Part shown: piece by piece, positions 23,880 to 36,082 of the stretch
Position numbering within the stretch: position 1 is the first letter of the stretch
Layout of the letters: each line of letters starts with the position of its first letter
Assembly (NCBI RefSeq): GCF_000003815.2
Contig: NC_049982.1
Location: 18,192,246-18,256,245, forward strand
DNA length: 64,000 bases
From: Branchiostoma floridae
Taxonomy: Eukaryota > Chordata > Leptocardii > Amphioxiformes > Branchiostomatidae
Direction: 5' to 3'
The notes under the pieces: generated by a model
The model's database searches: none
What the model was told of the DNA's origin: nothing
The model's input: the letters and a program-made list of their open reading frames with translations, nothing else
Position numbers and translations under genes: made by a program

Positions 23880-26146
23880 ATGAATGCTGCAACATCCCAG
23901 CAACAAGGACCCATCTCAAGCCAAAAGGTACCATAAGGGGAGTGTCCCACTGCCAAAGGAGTCGGAGAGAAGCATGAAAACTTTTTTGAATGCCGAACAT
24001 GAATGAGGTTATCTGTATAAGTGAGTTTGTATCTGTGTTTGTAGGTCCATTTGTTGAAAATGATCTTTTAGATGAAGTAGAATCTTGATCCCAGCAGGAT
24101 GCAAAATGTGATGACCACCCCCAAGACTGGAGTGAGAATGGCCCAGAGCACCCCAGGCACCTGATTCCTGCACTCCTCCGACAGTTTTATCACCTGGGAT
24201 GGGTCGCTGGCACTGGAGGGGCATTCAGCATTAGGCTTGGGTGAGTTATGTATTTTTTGTCATAACGTTGCACATGACATTAACGTTAATATCTTCAGCA
24301 CAAAATTTCAAATCCGTTACACCCTACAGCATAACAGATGATATACTAGACTAGAGGAATTTCTGATTGGTAGAAGTAATGAAACAACTTTTTCTGTTCA
24401 GTTTTGTAACCGCTATCTCACATTGATACAGAGATGAAATCTACATTGCACCATCAGGGGTCCAGAAGGAACGCATACAGGTTACTTCCTTCTACTGTTT
24501 TGTAAAGTCGTTTTTGTGGGGACCTTTGTATGCTGTTTGTTCACCGATTCTTAAAAAGATATTAGTACACGTATTTCCTTTGCACCATAACACCAAGGTG
24601 ATAAAACCTCCTTGATGAAATATTTCACTTTTGAATCTATTTTTCATATTCCTGTGAATTCGGTAGAAATGTCATGCAGTAACAAATTTGTTTCCTTCTC
24701 TTAAGCCTGATGACATGTTTGTGTGTAATATGGATGGAGAGGACATCTCCTGCCCTCCCCCTAGCAAGAACCTGAAGAAGAGCCAGTGTACCCCGCTGTT
24801 TATGAATGTCTACACAATGAGAGGTACTCTGATGTTCCTGTTCCACTATCCATATCAAACCTCTAGAATGATTATACTGCTGCTGCTGCAGCGTCAAGTC
24901 TAATTGGTATCAACCGTCCTTTGGCGTAACACACCAGCTTTGCAGGCACCCGCAGTAGTAGCAGTTGGTTATATTACACTGAAAGACCTGTCACACCCAT
25001 TTTTGCACATCTAGCTGTATAAGCATTATCTAAGGTATGACGTATATACATCGTATTGCCGATGCCATATTTTTCACCTTCACGGCTTCACCCCATTATC
25101 ATTACTGCAGGTGCAGGAGCAGTGATCCACACCCACTCCAAGGCTGCTGTCATGGTAACACTGTTGAACCCTGGGAAGGAGTTCCGAATCACCCATCAGC
25201 AGATGATCAAGGGCATTAGAAGGGGAAAGTCAGGAGGGAACTACAGGTGAGTCTGGAGGTACATGTTACGGTATCCTGAAGGTGTACTGTTAGGAGTTGG
25301 TAGCAGACAGTGGCTATTGGAAAGTACTTTCCACAGGGATTTGATACTGATGCTGTTTACCCTTTTAGCGGTTATGTCTTATACTCAGTCTTGTTTCCCC
25401 ATCCTCAGGTACTTTGATGAGCTGGTTGTACCTATTATGGAGAACGCACCTGAAGAAAATGATCTTAAGGTGAGTGAACAGATGGACTGTTGTGACATTT
25501 ACACTTCACTTTAACCACTGACTGTTGGTTCAACAGAACTCTGAATACAGTCAATCAGAACAAGTATATCAATAGCTGCCAATCCAGTACCAATAATCAT
25601 TACCTGCCATGTTTCATGTGTCGCCATGATAGGACCGTATGGTACGTGCCATGGAGGAGTACCCAGAATCCTGTGCGGTGTTGGTGCGGAGACACGGGGT
25701 GTACGTGTGGGGAGACACGTGGGAGAAGGCAAAGAGCATGTCAGTACAGAGATATCCTGTGTCTTTGCTACCTAGCCATTATAGATACTGTTCACAAACC
25801 ACAACATGGATCTGCAGCCATGTGTAATTAATTCTGATTTGCAGTTTTGCATGAATAAAAGTACAACTGATCACTGTCATCACTGGTATCAACTTTGTGC
25901 TGCTTACAAAGGAGTTTGCAATTCTTTTAACCATAAGCATAAAAACATGGAATTCAAAGCATTTGTAACACATGTCAGTGATGATAATATTATTCAAATA
26001 TGTAGACTGAGAATTGGCTTTTGTTTTATGACTTCCCCAGGTGTGAATGTTATGACTACCTGTTTGACGTTGCTGTACAGATGAAACAGTTTGGCCTGGA
26101 CCCTGCCCAAAAGCCTGACCCTGCTGTGGAGAAAGGCATTGTTTGA
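23880..26146 (+). CDS. APIP: APIP copy 1: methylthioribulose-1-phosphate dehydratase paralogue, likely inactive
   Basis: APIP/MtnB enzymes dehydrate methylthioribulose-1-phosphate in the cytosolic methionine salvage pathway (class II aldolase fold, zinc-dependent tetramer); vertebrate APIP also binds APAF1. Exons: 23880-23927, 24098-24240, 24432-24480, 24706-24823, 25111-25246, 25409-25469, 25633-25739, 26041-26146; phases close to 255 residues. Seen: Cys108 (KSQC), zinc ligands His126 and His128 (VIHTHSKAA) and His206 (RRHGVYVWG) are kept. But residue 150 is Gln (codon CAG 25200-25202, THQQMIKG), where copy 2 and the family have Glu; this aligns with human Glu139, the proposed acid/base. The glycine loop reads GTGGAFS (54-60) instead of GTGGGIS. 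The frame is open and splice sites intact, so it is not a decayed pseudogene. Inferred: an expressed pseudoenzyme or a variant with a non-enzymatic role. Confidence 0.93.
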
Positions 26147-26445
26147 ACCACAGGATACATACATGGACTTCCACTCTATCATATTGGCAAGATTGATGTG
26201 CAAGATAACTGTTTAATGTGGAAATTTTCACAGAGGTTTGAATGTTACATCTGTAGTGCTTAATCTTTGATAAAAACATTCCCTCGAAAACATATTATGT
26301 CTTTCAGAACACATGCATCCATAATCACCCAGGGGTATTCAAGTGTCTTTAAATTCAACCTCATTGTAGATGATATCACAGTGAGTTAGTTGGTATGACA
26401 AAAATGACATTGATAACACTGTCTTCTACATTACCATAATGAGGC

Positions 26446-26451
26446 AATAAA
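26446..26451 (+). promoter_or_regulatory. Candidate APIP copy 1 polyadenylation signal
   Basis: AATAAA about 300 bp after the stop codon, shortly before the minisatellite. Confidence 0.4.
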
Positions 26452-26533
26452 TTACATGTGTATACAAACTGCAGTTCACTGCGATTGGCCCATTCACAAG
26501 CAAGAGTTATTTCTATGCCTAAAACAAAACTTA

Positions 26534-27150
26534 TCCCAGGAACAGAACACAATACACCCATAACCAAGCATACCTGTCCTTGGTGCTGAACACCATACAC
26601 CCATAACTGAGCATACCTGTCATTGGTGCTGAACACCATGCACCCATAACCAAGCACACTTGTCCTTGGTGCTGAACACCATACACCCATAACTGAGCAT
26701 ACCTGTCCTTGGTGCTGAACACCATCCACCCATAACTGAGCATACCTGTCCTTGGTGCTGAACACCATACACCCATAACTGAGCATACCTGTCCTTGGTG
26801 CTGAACACCATGCACCCATAACCAAGCACACTTGTCCTTGGTGCTGAACACCATACACCCATAACTGAGCATACCTGTCCTTGGTGCTGAACACCATCCA
26901 CCCATAACTGAGCATACCTGTCCTTGGTGCTGAACACCATACACCCATAACTGAGCATACCTGTCCTTGGTGCTGAACACCATGCACCCATAACCAAGCA
27001 CACTTGTCCTTGGTGCTGAACACCATACACCCATAACTGAGCATACCTGTCCTTGGTGCTGAACACCATGCACCCATAACCAAGCACACTTGTCCTTGGT
27101 GCTGAACACCATACATCCATAACTGAGCATACCTGTCCTTGGTGCTAAAT
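26534..27150. repeat. 43-bp minisatellite with higher-order pattern
   Basis: About 14 tandem copies of a 43-bp unit (core GTCCTTGGTGCTGAACACCA followed by a variable base, then CACCCATAAC). Two kinds of unit end are seen, CTGAGCATAC and CCAAGCACACT. The variable base after ACCAT runs a,g,a,c,a,g,a,c,a,g,a,g,a, giving an 86-bp dimer and a 172-bp four-unit higher-order repeat. It lies between the convergent 3' ends of APIP copy 1 and PDHX. Confidence 0.95.
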
Positions 27151-27654
27151 ACTCACAAATAAACATGTCTGTTCCTGCACAGTCCATATTCTTTCCCACT
27201 ATGCAATGCATCCAATATTTGTAACATGGTTCAAGGTCTCTACATTTGAAAATGTAAATCAGACGCCTTGTGTTTTATTTGCCAATCTTTTTTTATGTCC
27301 TCACTTTAAATTTGTATCAATAAGATTTACTTTCAGTGCTGTGTGAAACATAAGGACAGATTCATTTAACAAATCTATTGCTTATGAGATGTTACAGCAT
27401 ATCTTTACTACCTTCATCCTAAAATTGTTGATCGGTGCACAATGTCCGTAGACTCTTGCTGTCAGGAAACAAAACAACACTATTAATGTACGTTTGCGAA
27501 TGCCAATATTTGATATTTGAAAGGTAAAAATCAATGTCTGCACAGACTGCACTCAAATCCATCAATCTACTAGTTGTAGCCTAATAAGATTATTGTAGTT
27601 TTATGTTTGAGGGAAAAAGTCATGTACATGTATGTGTGGGTTACCCAATGTAGG

Positions 27655-27990
27655 ATGAGCTGACTGAAAACAATCACTTATTGACTGTTAAACACAAGAT
27701 CAACAGTAACTTAGAAACTATCTGCTTTTAAGTGTACAGTTTAGAATTGGGGAATAGTTGGATGTGATGTTGGACTCATGTGAGATATATTTTAAGCTTG
27801 CACTGCTTATGGGCATAGTGCTAACACTTCACAAGGGCACCTTGCAATGTCAGTTTTCAAATCAATATTCAATAAAACCACAGGATTATGAATAAATATT
27901 CCAGTGTTTCAATTGTTCCCCATAGTTTTCCTAAACATTTGGCAGACCCACAACACCTTCCTGGTTAATTTTCCTGTGTAATGCCACTTG
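27655..27990 (+). repeat. Direct repeat right of APIP copy 1
   Basis: Partner of 21500-21860 in the same orientation. Shared blocks include GATGTTGGA, CAAGGGCACCTTGCAATGTC, an AATAAA-containing stretch and CAGTGTTTCAATTGTTCC. Together they bracket APIP copy 1. The rest of 26147-28373 has no gene I can support. Confidence 0.8.
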
Positions 27991-28373
27991 AACTACGGAA
28001 GAAAACACAACATAGATCTTCTTCATAAATAAAGCACAACTTTCCTGCTAGTGGTTTAATTCCAACAATCTGAAGCTCATTTGTGACAACAGTGTAGAAC
28101 TAACAAATTCAATATTCATGGTCAATACATTTTCAATCTATAAAATAATACATTTAAGAACAATTTGTTTTTTTTTACAACAAGCTTTCAATTAAATAGG
28201 ACTGAAACTGAAAGATTCTCTAAACATGCCAACATGTTCTTTTTGAAAGACTTTTTCACAAACTGAAGAGGAGGTTTCTACAAGACTTGCTGTAATTACC
28301 TTGATTGCACAGGAAAACAAGTCTAAGTATCACAAGAATTTGATCCTAACACTAGTATCATAGGTATATATGA

Positions 28374-31300
28374 TCATAACAATGCTGCTTTGAAAGGATT
28401 CTCCAAGTTTTCTTTAAAGTTCTCCAGAAAGGTGGAGGCCAGGGCATCATCCACTACTCTGGAGTCAGAACAGAGTGTCACAGTCATGACAGTTTTTGTT
28501 GTGTGTCCATCCTCCGTGGGCTCCACCAGGACACGTGAGCCGCCGATCGCCATGATACAGGACTGTGGGGGGTTGATGATGGCACTGAACTGGCTGATGC
28601 CAAACATCCCCAGGTTGGAAACACTGCAGAGACAAGGGAACACAGTGAGCCATGTTCTGATGCATTACATGTATTGGCAAAAGAATGCAATGTGTGAACA
28701 GCAATGTGTGAAGTGCCAGAAAGAGCTACATGTAAGTTGCTAAGCTATCTTTTCAAACCAATAAAACTACAAACACAATTATGTCTGCAAAATTGAATGA
28801 AGCCACAGCGATTATCTGGATTTAACAGTGTACCAGTTCTTCCCATCAACTTTAAAGATAACTCCTAAAGACAGTCAGTAGATCAGACCTGAATGTGCCT
28901 CCTTGGTACTCCTGAGGCAGGAGTTTACCTATCCGTGCTCTCCCTGCCAGCTCCTGAAAAATAGGACACTCTTTCAGCTGATACTTCAGAACACCCACAT
29001 CACTCTTCTACTTCTATCTCAACATCTGTTCCTCAAAACAAAATTCTGCACAAACATATGGAAAGCTCTTAACCTTACTGAGGCTTCATGAGTTAAGAGT
29101 ATTGAGTACAGAAGAAGAACTTTATTGCGTGACATTTGTAACAGGTACAATGTATGGCAATCTATGTATACATGGAAGTTGAACTATACAAGAGCAGTAT
29201 TCATTACAAGCCTGTATTGCACCATGCTTGTTTATTACCTTGACAGTTTCTGAGATGTTCTGTAGTCCCCTGGATGGTACATCTGTTACTATGGGAGTAA
29301 TCAAGCCTTTGTCTGTTGCCACGGCAACTGATATGTCCACATTGGAGAGCAGCTGCACCGCCTCCCCCATCCACTGAGCGTTCACCTCAGGTACCGTCTG
29401 TGTAGGCAGAAATCAGGGAAGATTTTAAGCTATGTTTTACATGTATGTCTGTCTCTCTGGCTTGTAAAACTGGTGAAATCATAATACCAAGACAGGGAAA
29501 ATATATCCCTGTAACAAAGTTGTGTAAGAGAGGCATAAGACTGCAACCAATATAACTTACCTTGAGTGCCTGCCCAACGGCCTTGATGATAAAATCATTC
29601 ACAGAAACCTTTACACCAGAACCTTGGAACAGGAGGGGAAGTTGGGGTTGAACAACACTTGTATTAATGTACATGCAAAAAGGAGCATACATGTGATACG
29701 CTTTGATGCAAATCTATATCAAGTTAGAGGAACCCAAAAGCTTGGTCAAATCAATGCCCAAGACTGTCATACTAGCTTAAGCCATGTTAAGTCTATTGGA
29801 TTACTTTGTTTTACCTTAACTCTCTAAAGCACAGGACCAAGTCTATAATGGCTTTCTTTCTCAACCATAAACTGCATAGCAATAGTGTTGTAATGTTGTG
29901 CAATTTTATCTCATGCAAAAGATCTGACATCTGTTGTAAAAGGTCTGTCCTTTCATACTACTGCCAAGGAGTGAACAGAATGATTTACATGTCAGCTGAA
30001 TCAACTCATCACATCCACCACTTCCAAAATTACCTTGTAGCTGTTTTCTGAGTCTCAGGACTGAGCCCATCTCACAGTCTATACTGCTGTAGGCATGTGG
30101 CACTGTAGTCTGGAATGTACAGGAGAACAGATAAGATACAGAAGAACAACCTACAAATGTCAAACTATTGTCTGATTAAGTTTTCAATGTTAACTTGTTT
30201 AATAGGTGGGCATACAGCTGATCAGAGTTATTAAGAGCAACTTTGCACAATTATTACATTTGAATACAGCCGGCAGATACATTGAAACAAGTGAACATGA
30301 CACATATTGTGGTTTAAGAGAAAAGGAATACAAGTCCTACCTTTGATTGTGTGAGTCTTTTTGCTATTACCCTCCTCATGCTTGTGTGTGGGATGTCAAC
30401 AAACTCATCCTGAAAGACATATTTTTGACAATCATGTCTGAAACTGTCTGAAAACCTATGGAAGAGCTACATATGCTTTGAGTTTTTCTGGTATGCATTA
30501 TGCATTTTGCTGTTAACTTTTTTTTACCGGTATATCTAGTTTTTCTTCATCACACAACTTGCCCATTTTCACTTGACACCCCCCTCTAGTCCACCCCATG
30601 TATCAGTTTGTGCTTACCTCCTCTGCTGCAGCAGGGGGTACTGCAGGGTGTGTAACTGGGGGAGGGGGTGGGGGAGGAGCAGCCAAAGGGGTGGGGGCAG
30701 AGGGCATGGTAGGAGCCACCACCTCTTGTCTCCTAGAACTGGGGTCACCAGCAAGGAACTTCAACACATCCCTGGAGAACAGTATGTTAAGTCATAAATT
30801 CTCTTCACTTATAAATAACTTTTAAAGATGACAACATGACTTACTAGTACTACTTTTTAAAATAGTTAGATTACAAGTAATAACCCAGGACCATTGATAT
30901 ATTATTAGGCTTAATTAATGCTGCGAGTCAAGGTTGTCAGATTCCCTGTTCATGCCTTCAATTATTTTCATAGATAGTAGATCTATCAACATGTTACACA
31001 CCTTTTCTTCGTTTCATTAATCTATATATTTCTATCAGATAGAACACAGAGAAGTAGACTCAGCCTTGACTTGTTATTCAAAAGAATCGTTCACCCACCC
31101 TTTGAGTAGTCTTCCATGTGGACCAGTGGGTACAATAGCTGCAGCATCCAGACCGTTGGAATCTACCAAGTACCTTACTGCAGGGGACAGGTCAACATGT
31201 CTGGAAAAACAAACAAACATGTGCATGTCAGTGCACTGTTGTACTGGAGACGGAAACAACTGACTCATGAATGAGTCTGAAGTTGCAAAGACAACACACC

Positions 31301-33100
31301 ATGGCTGTAAAAAATTCCTACCACAGACAGTCCTACTTGTCATATGAAGATACAAATGTCTAGATATGTACCATATCACACCAATTATAAAAGTTCTTGG
31401 CCCTTAGGCCTTACCCTTTTCCCCCTGCCACATGTCTCATGGATGAAAACTCTGATGAGGAGGTGTCCTCTGTGGCTGTAGGTACAGGGGCATCAGCAGG
31501 GGTGTCCACTGCAGCAGACGGAGTGCCTGTCTCTGTTGGGATATCGACCTGAGTGTGGTCTTCTCCTTCAGCCACCATCAGGGCTATCAATTCATTGATA
31601 CGAACATTCTTTGTGTTCCCTGGGACCTGTAAGGGGCATCAGAATGTTAACATAACATAAATGACAAACTGTCTGTGCCTATACTACTAGTATATTTGTA
31701 CCTCATGGTATAAAGTACATTTGGAAAAAAGACAAGTTTTTCTCTGTAATACAGAGACATTGCTCCAATTCCTAGAACTAGTCATCCAAGATCCCTGCTC
31801 TTGAAATAAATTCCTTCATCAAAAGTTGTTGAGATATGAGTATTTAGCGCAGAATTTACAGCATAATATATAAAAAATATTACACTTTTCAACACTCTTA
31901 ATAATGACTTCATTCACTTTGTTTGGCCAAATTTAAACTTACCAAAATTTTGGCCATGACTCCATCATCATCAGCATCCATTGTAAGTGTTGCTTTGTCT
32001 GTCTCAATCTCACACAGTGGGTCACCAGCTGCAATTGGGTCTCCTGTAAAGAATAAACATCAAGAACCCAAAACAAGGTCGATAAGTATGTACAGCATTA
32101 GACTCTTGTCAGATTTCAGAGTGAAGCAATTTCCATTTAACACCTAAAACAAGATCATATCAGGATTTTACAACAGATAACTGTGTCTGAAAATGAAACA
32201 AACTTAAGAGATGGTAAATTTTAGACTTCCCTCAGCCAATAAATGGGTACAAGCTGTGTGCTTCATTTCATGAATTAGTGATATTATTTCTGAGCCGCAG
32301 AAATGTGCAAAAGTACAACTACATTATGATGTGATAAATGATGACAAACCTTCCTTTTTCAGCCATGAGATGATGGTACCTTCCTCCATAGTGGGGGACA
32401 GGGCTGGCATGTGCAGCTTTATTGGAGCTACACCTGATCAGAGATGTGCAGAGATTAGCTGACATGTTGGTTACAAGTCATACTTGTGTACATTACTCCT
32501 AAACTGAAGAGAGTAGACATCTAATGCACCGCATTACTGCTCACGCACCACACACCAATCAGTAGTACCGTTGCCTTTTCTTTAATCAAAGTCGTAGCAT
32601 ACTGTAATGTCACACATTCAAAATGATTCTACTGAACACAAAAAGTTTTTTTTTTTTTCATAGAAATAATTTAATCAGGTTCGTAGAATATATCATATGA
32701 CTGATGAGAATTCTTGCACACAACCAGGATGTACTTTATTCGATGAAAATCATTCCTTTATTTGGAACATATGATCATTAGAATCAAAGGTCTGAATCCT
32801 TGACAACAAAGGAATCAGGGTTAATGTTTTTTTTATATATATATTGATGGTTAACTTCTCGGATGATGCAAGAAATTGATCATGGTGGGACAGATGTGAA
32901 AACTTGCCCCTCCCCCTCCATCGAAAAATAACCTTTTTACGTGCATCAACTGACTCTAAATATTGAAACTACCCACCGAATACTTCTGGTGTCCTGTAAA
33001 AGTTCCTGTACCATTCTGTGCAGCCTGCCGGGCGCCCTAAGGTGTGAGAAGGTAGAAGTTTGGTCCGACCTAACGTCCTCCACAGGACAGAGGACGCCAT
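28374..33100 (-). CDS. PDHX: Pyruvate dehydrogenase complex component X (E3-binding protein)
   Basis: Structural subunit of the mitochondrial pyruvate dehydrogenase complex that anchors E3 (dihydrolipoamide dehydrogenase) to the E2 core. Twelve coding exons, read right to left: 32977-33100, 32350-32433, 31943-32043, 31415-31626, 31099-31200, 30618-30771, 30341-30409, 30034-30109, 29561-29622, 29239-29397, 28889-28953, 28374-28623; 1458 bases in frame, 485 residues (human is about 501). Order: basic Ser/Arg-rich mitochondrial targeting start; one lipoyl domain (about 45-110) with lipoyl-Lys86 in EIETDKA; a linker; E3-binding domain (about 174-215, ending [16 protein letters not shown]); a proline-rich linker; inner-core domain from about 260. 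The C-terminus has SDSRVVDD where true E2 has the His-containing DHR..DG acyltransferase motif, which separates PDHX from DLAT. Start is the first ATG, 450 bp from the APIP copy 2 start. Confidence 0.96.
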
Positions 33101-33550
33101 GATGGCCTTCTCTCCAACTCAAGTCTCGCGGAATCTCGCGCAGGTTCGACAAAACTTCCCAAGGATAAAACTAAAAATTCTCACAAATTATCCATCAATA
33201 GAATACTTAAAACAACAGGATATATATTCTATAAACTTCATCCGCCACAAGGGGTACCTGCGAGCGCAGTAAAGGCTGTTCTGTGGCATGAAAAGTTTGA
33301 GCCACGTGACTTCTCCGAACCTGATTTAGTACTGTGTCAAAGGTCACAGCCTGTTGGGATACGTGTGGGAAACATTGGTGGGAACGTTGGCTTCTTTCAG
33401 TGAAGTTGGCATACATCTTTTGTAAATGATTTAATGCTTATTGTTCTGTTCTGCACGAATAGGAGCAGTAGGCATAAGTTTTTCTCTTCTAGATCAACTT
33501 TTCAGACCCGCCCCCATCCATCAGGAGTCTTCAAAAACGCTGACTGAGTC
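33101..33550. promoter_or_regulatory. Bidirectional PDHX/APIP promoter region
   Basis: Only 450 bp separate the divergent start codons of PDHX (minus) and APIP copy 2 (plus), so both 5' untranslated regions and both promoters must lie here. No TATA box at a convincing position was seen. The same head-to-head pair exists in human (11p13), so this is a long-conserved shared promoter. Transcription start sites cannot be placed from sequence. Confidence 0.75.
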
Positions 33551-36082
33551 ATGAATGGTGCAACATCCCAACAACAACAAGGAGGAACCATCTCAAGGGA
33601 CAAGGTACATATTTTAGGATCTAAAGAGGCACTTATAAGTTTAGTGGGTGGGCCGAATATGGGAGGGGCGTGCCTTAGTCTTAGATATTCTTCTCATCGT
33701 GACAGAATGTTGTCATCTGTAACGTTATAACTCTCTGTGTGTTGACTATTTAAATTTTTTGAAATAAAAAAAATCTTAAACCTGAGGCTTTTGAAAAAGA
33801 TACTCTTTCAGACATTGTCATTTCTATCTTTCATAGCCAGTATGTTCAATTTGATTGGTGGCAGCTGTAAGTATTAAACCTTTATGTTTTGTGGTTCTTA
33901 AAGAGCTTGAACCTATGTCATTATTTTATATAAAGCTTATAATACATGTTTGCAAAATCAGGTTTTAAAACGTGGTCTCCACCCCCAAGACTGGAGTGAG
34001 TATGGCCCGGAACACCCCAGGCACCTGATTCCTGCACTCCTCCGACAGTTTTATCACCTGGGATGGGTCACTGGCACTGGAGGGGGGATCAGCATCAAGC
34101 TTGGGTAATTTTTAAAAAAGTAAAATCATGTGTTTTCCCACAGGTATTGTATCATAAATGTACTGTGAAAAAATCCTGGTGAGAACCTTGTAACGTTAAC
34201 CAATTGAAAGACAAATAATATAAACACTGTCTGACTGATGTATATGGTGGCAAAATCTCATGAAGCAACATTTCTTGCTTACTCAGGCCATACAGGTTTA
34301 GTGTGTAATGGTATTCATCTTACCGTTGCTTTTGTTACAGAGATGAAATCTACATTGCACCTTCAGGGGTCCAGAAGGAACGCATACAGGTTGCTTCCTT
34401 TATCCTTCCTTCATGTGTTGTGTTTACTCTTTTAACTAAGCTGCTTACGAACTACTAGTATATGCTACATGTTCTGATTCCTGTAAAAAATGTTAATATA
34501 CACAAATGTATGTATTACATATGTTCTATGCTACAATTACATGTAGTAAATGTTTTGGAATGAATTGACCTGAGTTACAAATTTGTTTCCTTCTCTTAAG
34601 CCTGATGACATGTTTGTATGTAATATGGAGGAAGAGGACATCTCCTGCCCTCTCCCTAGCAAGAACCTGAAGAAGAGCCAGTGTACCCCGCTGTTTATGA
34701 ATGCCTACACAATGAGAGGTACTCACGAGTTCCTCAATCTATAGTAAACCTACAGAATAGTTGGTACTGGAACTATAAGTCTACTTGTTTCTGAGTCTTA
34801 AGTCGAGATTTCGTGTATTGAGCATAATTATTACTTTTGGCATTTTCGTTCACTTTCATCCCATTACCATTATTGTAGGTGCAGGAGCAGTGATCCATAC
34901 CCACTCCAAGGCTGCTGTCATGGTAACACTACTGAACCCTGGGAAGGAGTTCCGGATCACCCATCAAGAGATGATCAAGGGCATTAGAAGGGGAAAGTCA
35001 GGAGGGAACTACAGGTCAGTGTGACATCAGGTTAGGGGCAGAGATAGTTTAGGGTAGGTGGTAGGTGATGGTAGTTGTAGTTGCATAGCATTAGTTGTTA
35101 GAAACAATTTTTAACAGGGACTGAACATCACTGCTGTTTCTCCTTGTATATCTTATACATGTACTTGTATCCCCATCCTCAGGTACTTTGATGAGCTGGT
35201 TGTACCCATAGTGGAGAACACACCTGAAGAGAAAGATCTCAAGGTGAGGCACGCATTGCTGTAACCACTGACTGTTGGTTCAACAGAACTCTGAATACAG
35301 TCCATACAGATTCCATGTAGTAGATCATTTGTTGCTAACCAAGTACAAAACATACCTGCCATCTTATGACATTTCCTTAAGACAATGTCGTACATTGTAT
35401 GGTAGTCATCTTCTACTGCTGGATTGAGTTTTTTAATGAAAAATACTAAATACACTGACTGCACTGGTTTGGTGACCATATGATTTCTGAACAATAGTCA
35501 GATGAAATTTCTCAGACTTCCCATTGTTCTTCATGACAGGAGCGTATGGCTCGTGCCATGGAGGAGTACCCAGAATCCTGTGCGGTATTGGTGCGGAGAC
35601 ATGGGGTGTACGTGTGGGGAGACACGTGGGAGAAGGCAAAGAGCATGTCAGTACTGAGATATCCTGTGTCTTTGCTACCTAGCCATTATAGACTGCAGAT
35701 ACTTTTCACAAACCATGTTATGGGTCTGCAGTCATTTGTGATTGATTCTACTGTCTGCAGTATTGCATAATGGATGCCAAATAACGCTCGGTATTAGCTG
35801 TATGTAATCTCAGATAAACCAAGTCATATGTTTGTTTTTCTAGCAAAACAGTGCGCATATTTTTTAATACAAGCAACAAACAAATTACACAGCACATATG
35901 TAAAACACATGTACATTTGTATATAATGATGATCTTACATGAGCACGAAATGACTTTTGTTTCATGACTTCCCCAGGTGTGAATGTTATGACTACCTGTT
36001 TGACGTTGCTGTACAGATGAGACAGTTTGGCCTGGACCCCGCCCAGAAGCCTGACCCTGCTGTGGAGAAAGGCATTGTTTGA
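33551..36082 (+). CDS. APIP: APIP copy 2: methylthioribulose-1-phosphate dehydratase, intact
   Basis: Dehydrates methylthioribulose-1-phosphate to the diketo intermediate of methionine salvage. Exons: 33551-33604, 33962-34104, 34341-34389, 34601-34718, 34879-35014, 35183-35243, 35540-35646, 35977-36082; 257 residues. Exons 2-8 have the same lengths as in copy 1. All family residues are present: GTGGGIS loop (56-62), Cys110 in KSQC, zinc ligands His128/His130 (IHTHS) and His208 (RRHGVYVWG), and Glu152 (codon GAG 34968-34970, THQEMIKG). It sits head to head with PDHX as in human, so it is the positional orthologue and copy 1 the derived duplicate. Introns after exons 6 and 7 still align with copy 1 (for example CTGACTGTTGGTTCAACAGA), so the duplication is not ancient. 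Confidence 0.96.

Noticed and set aside
26376-27211. Three overlapping minus-strand ORFs of 166-246 codons with repeated CSAPRTG / VFSTKD peptides
   Set aside because: They are all readings of the 43-bp minisatellite, which has no stop in any minus frame; 43 is not a multiple of three, so each frame repeats every three units. No start context, splice logic or unique sequence.
26147-28373. Possible CRISPR-like array
   Set aside because: The repeats are contiguous with no unique spacers, in an intron-bearing animal genome; it is a minisatellite.
28374-33100. DLAT (E2 acetyltransferase) instead of PDHX
   Set aside because: Only one lipoyl domain, and the catalytic His motif is replaced by SDSRVVDD, as in PDHX.
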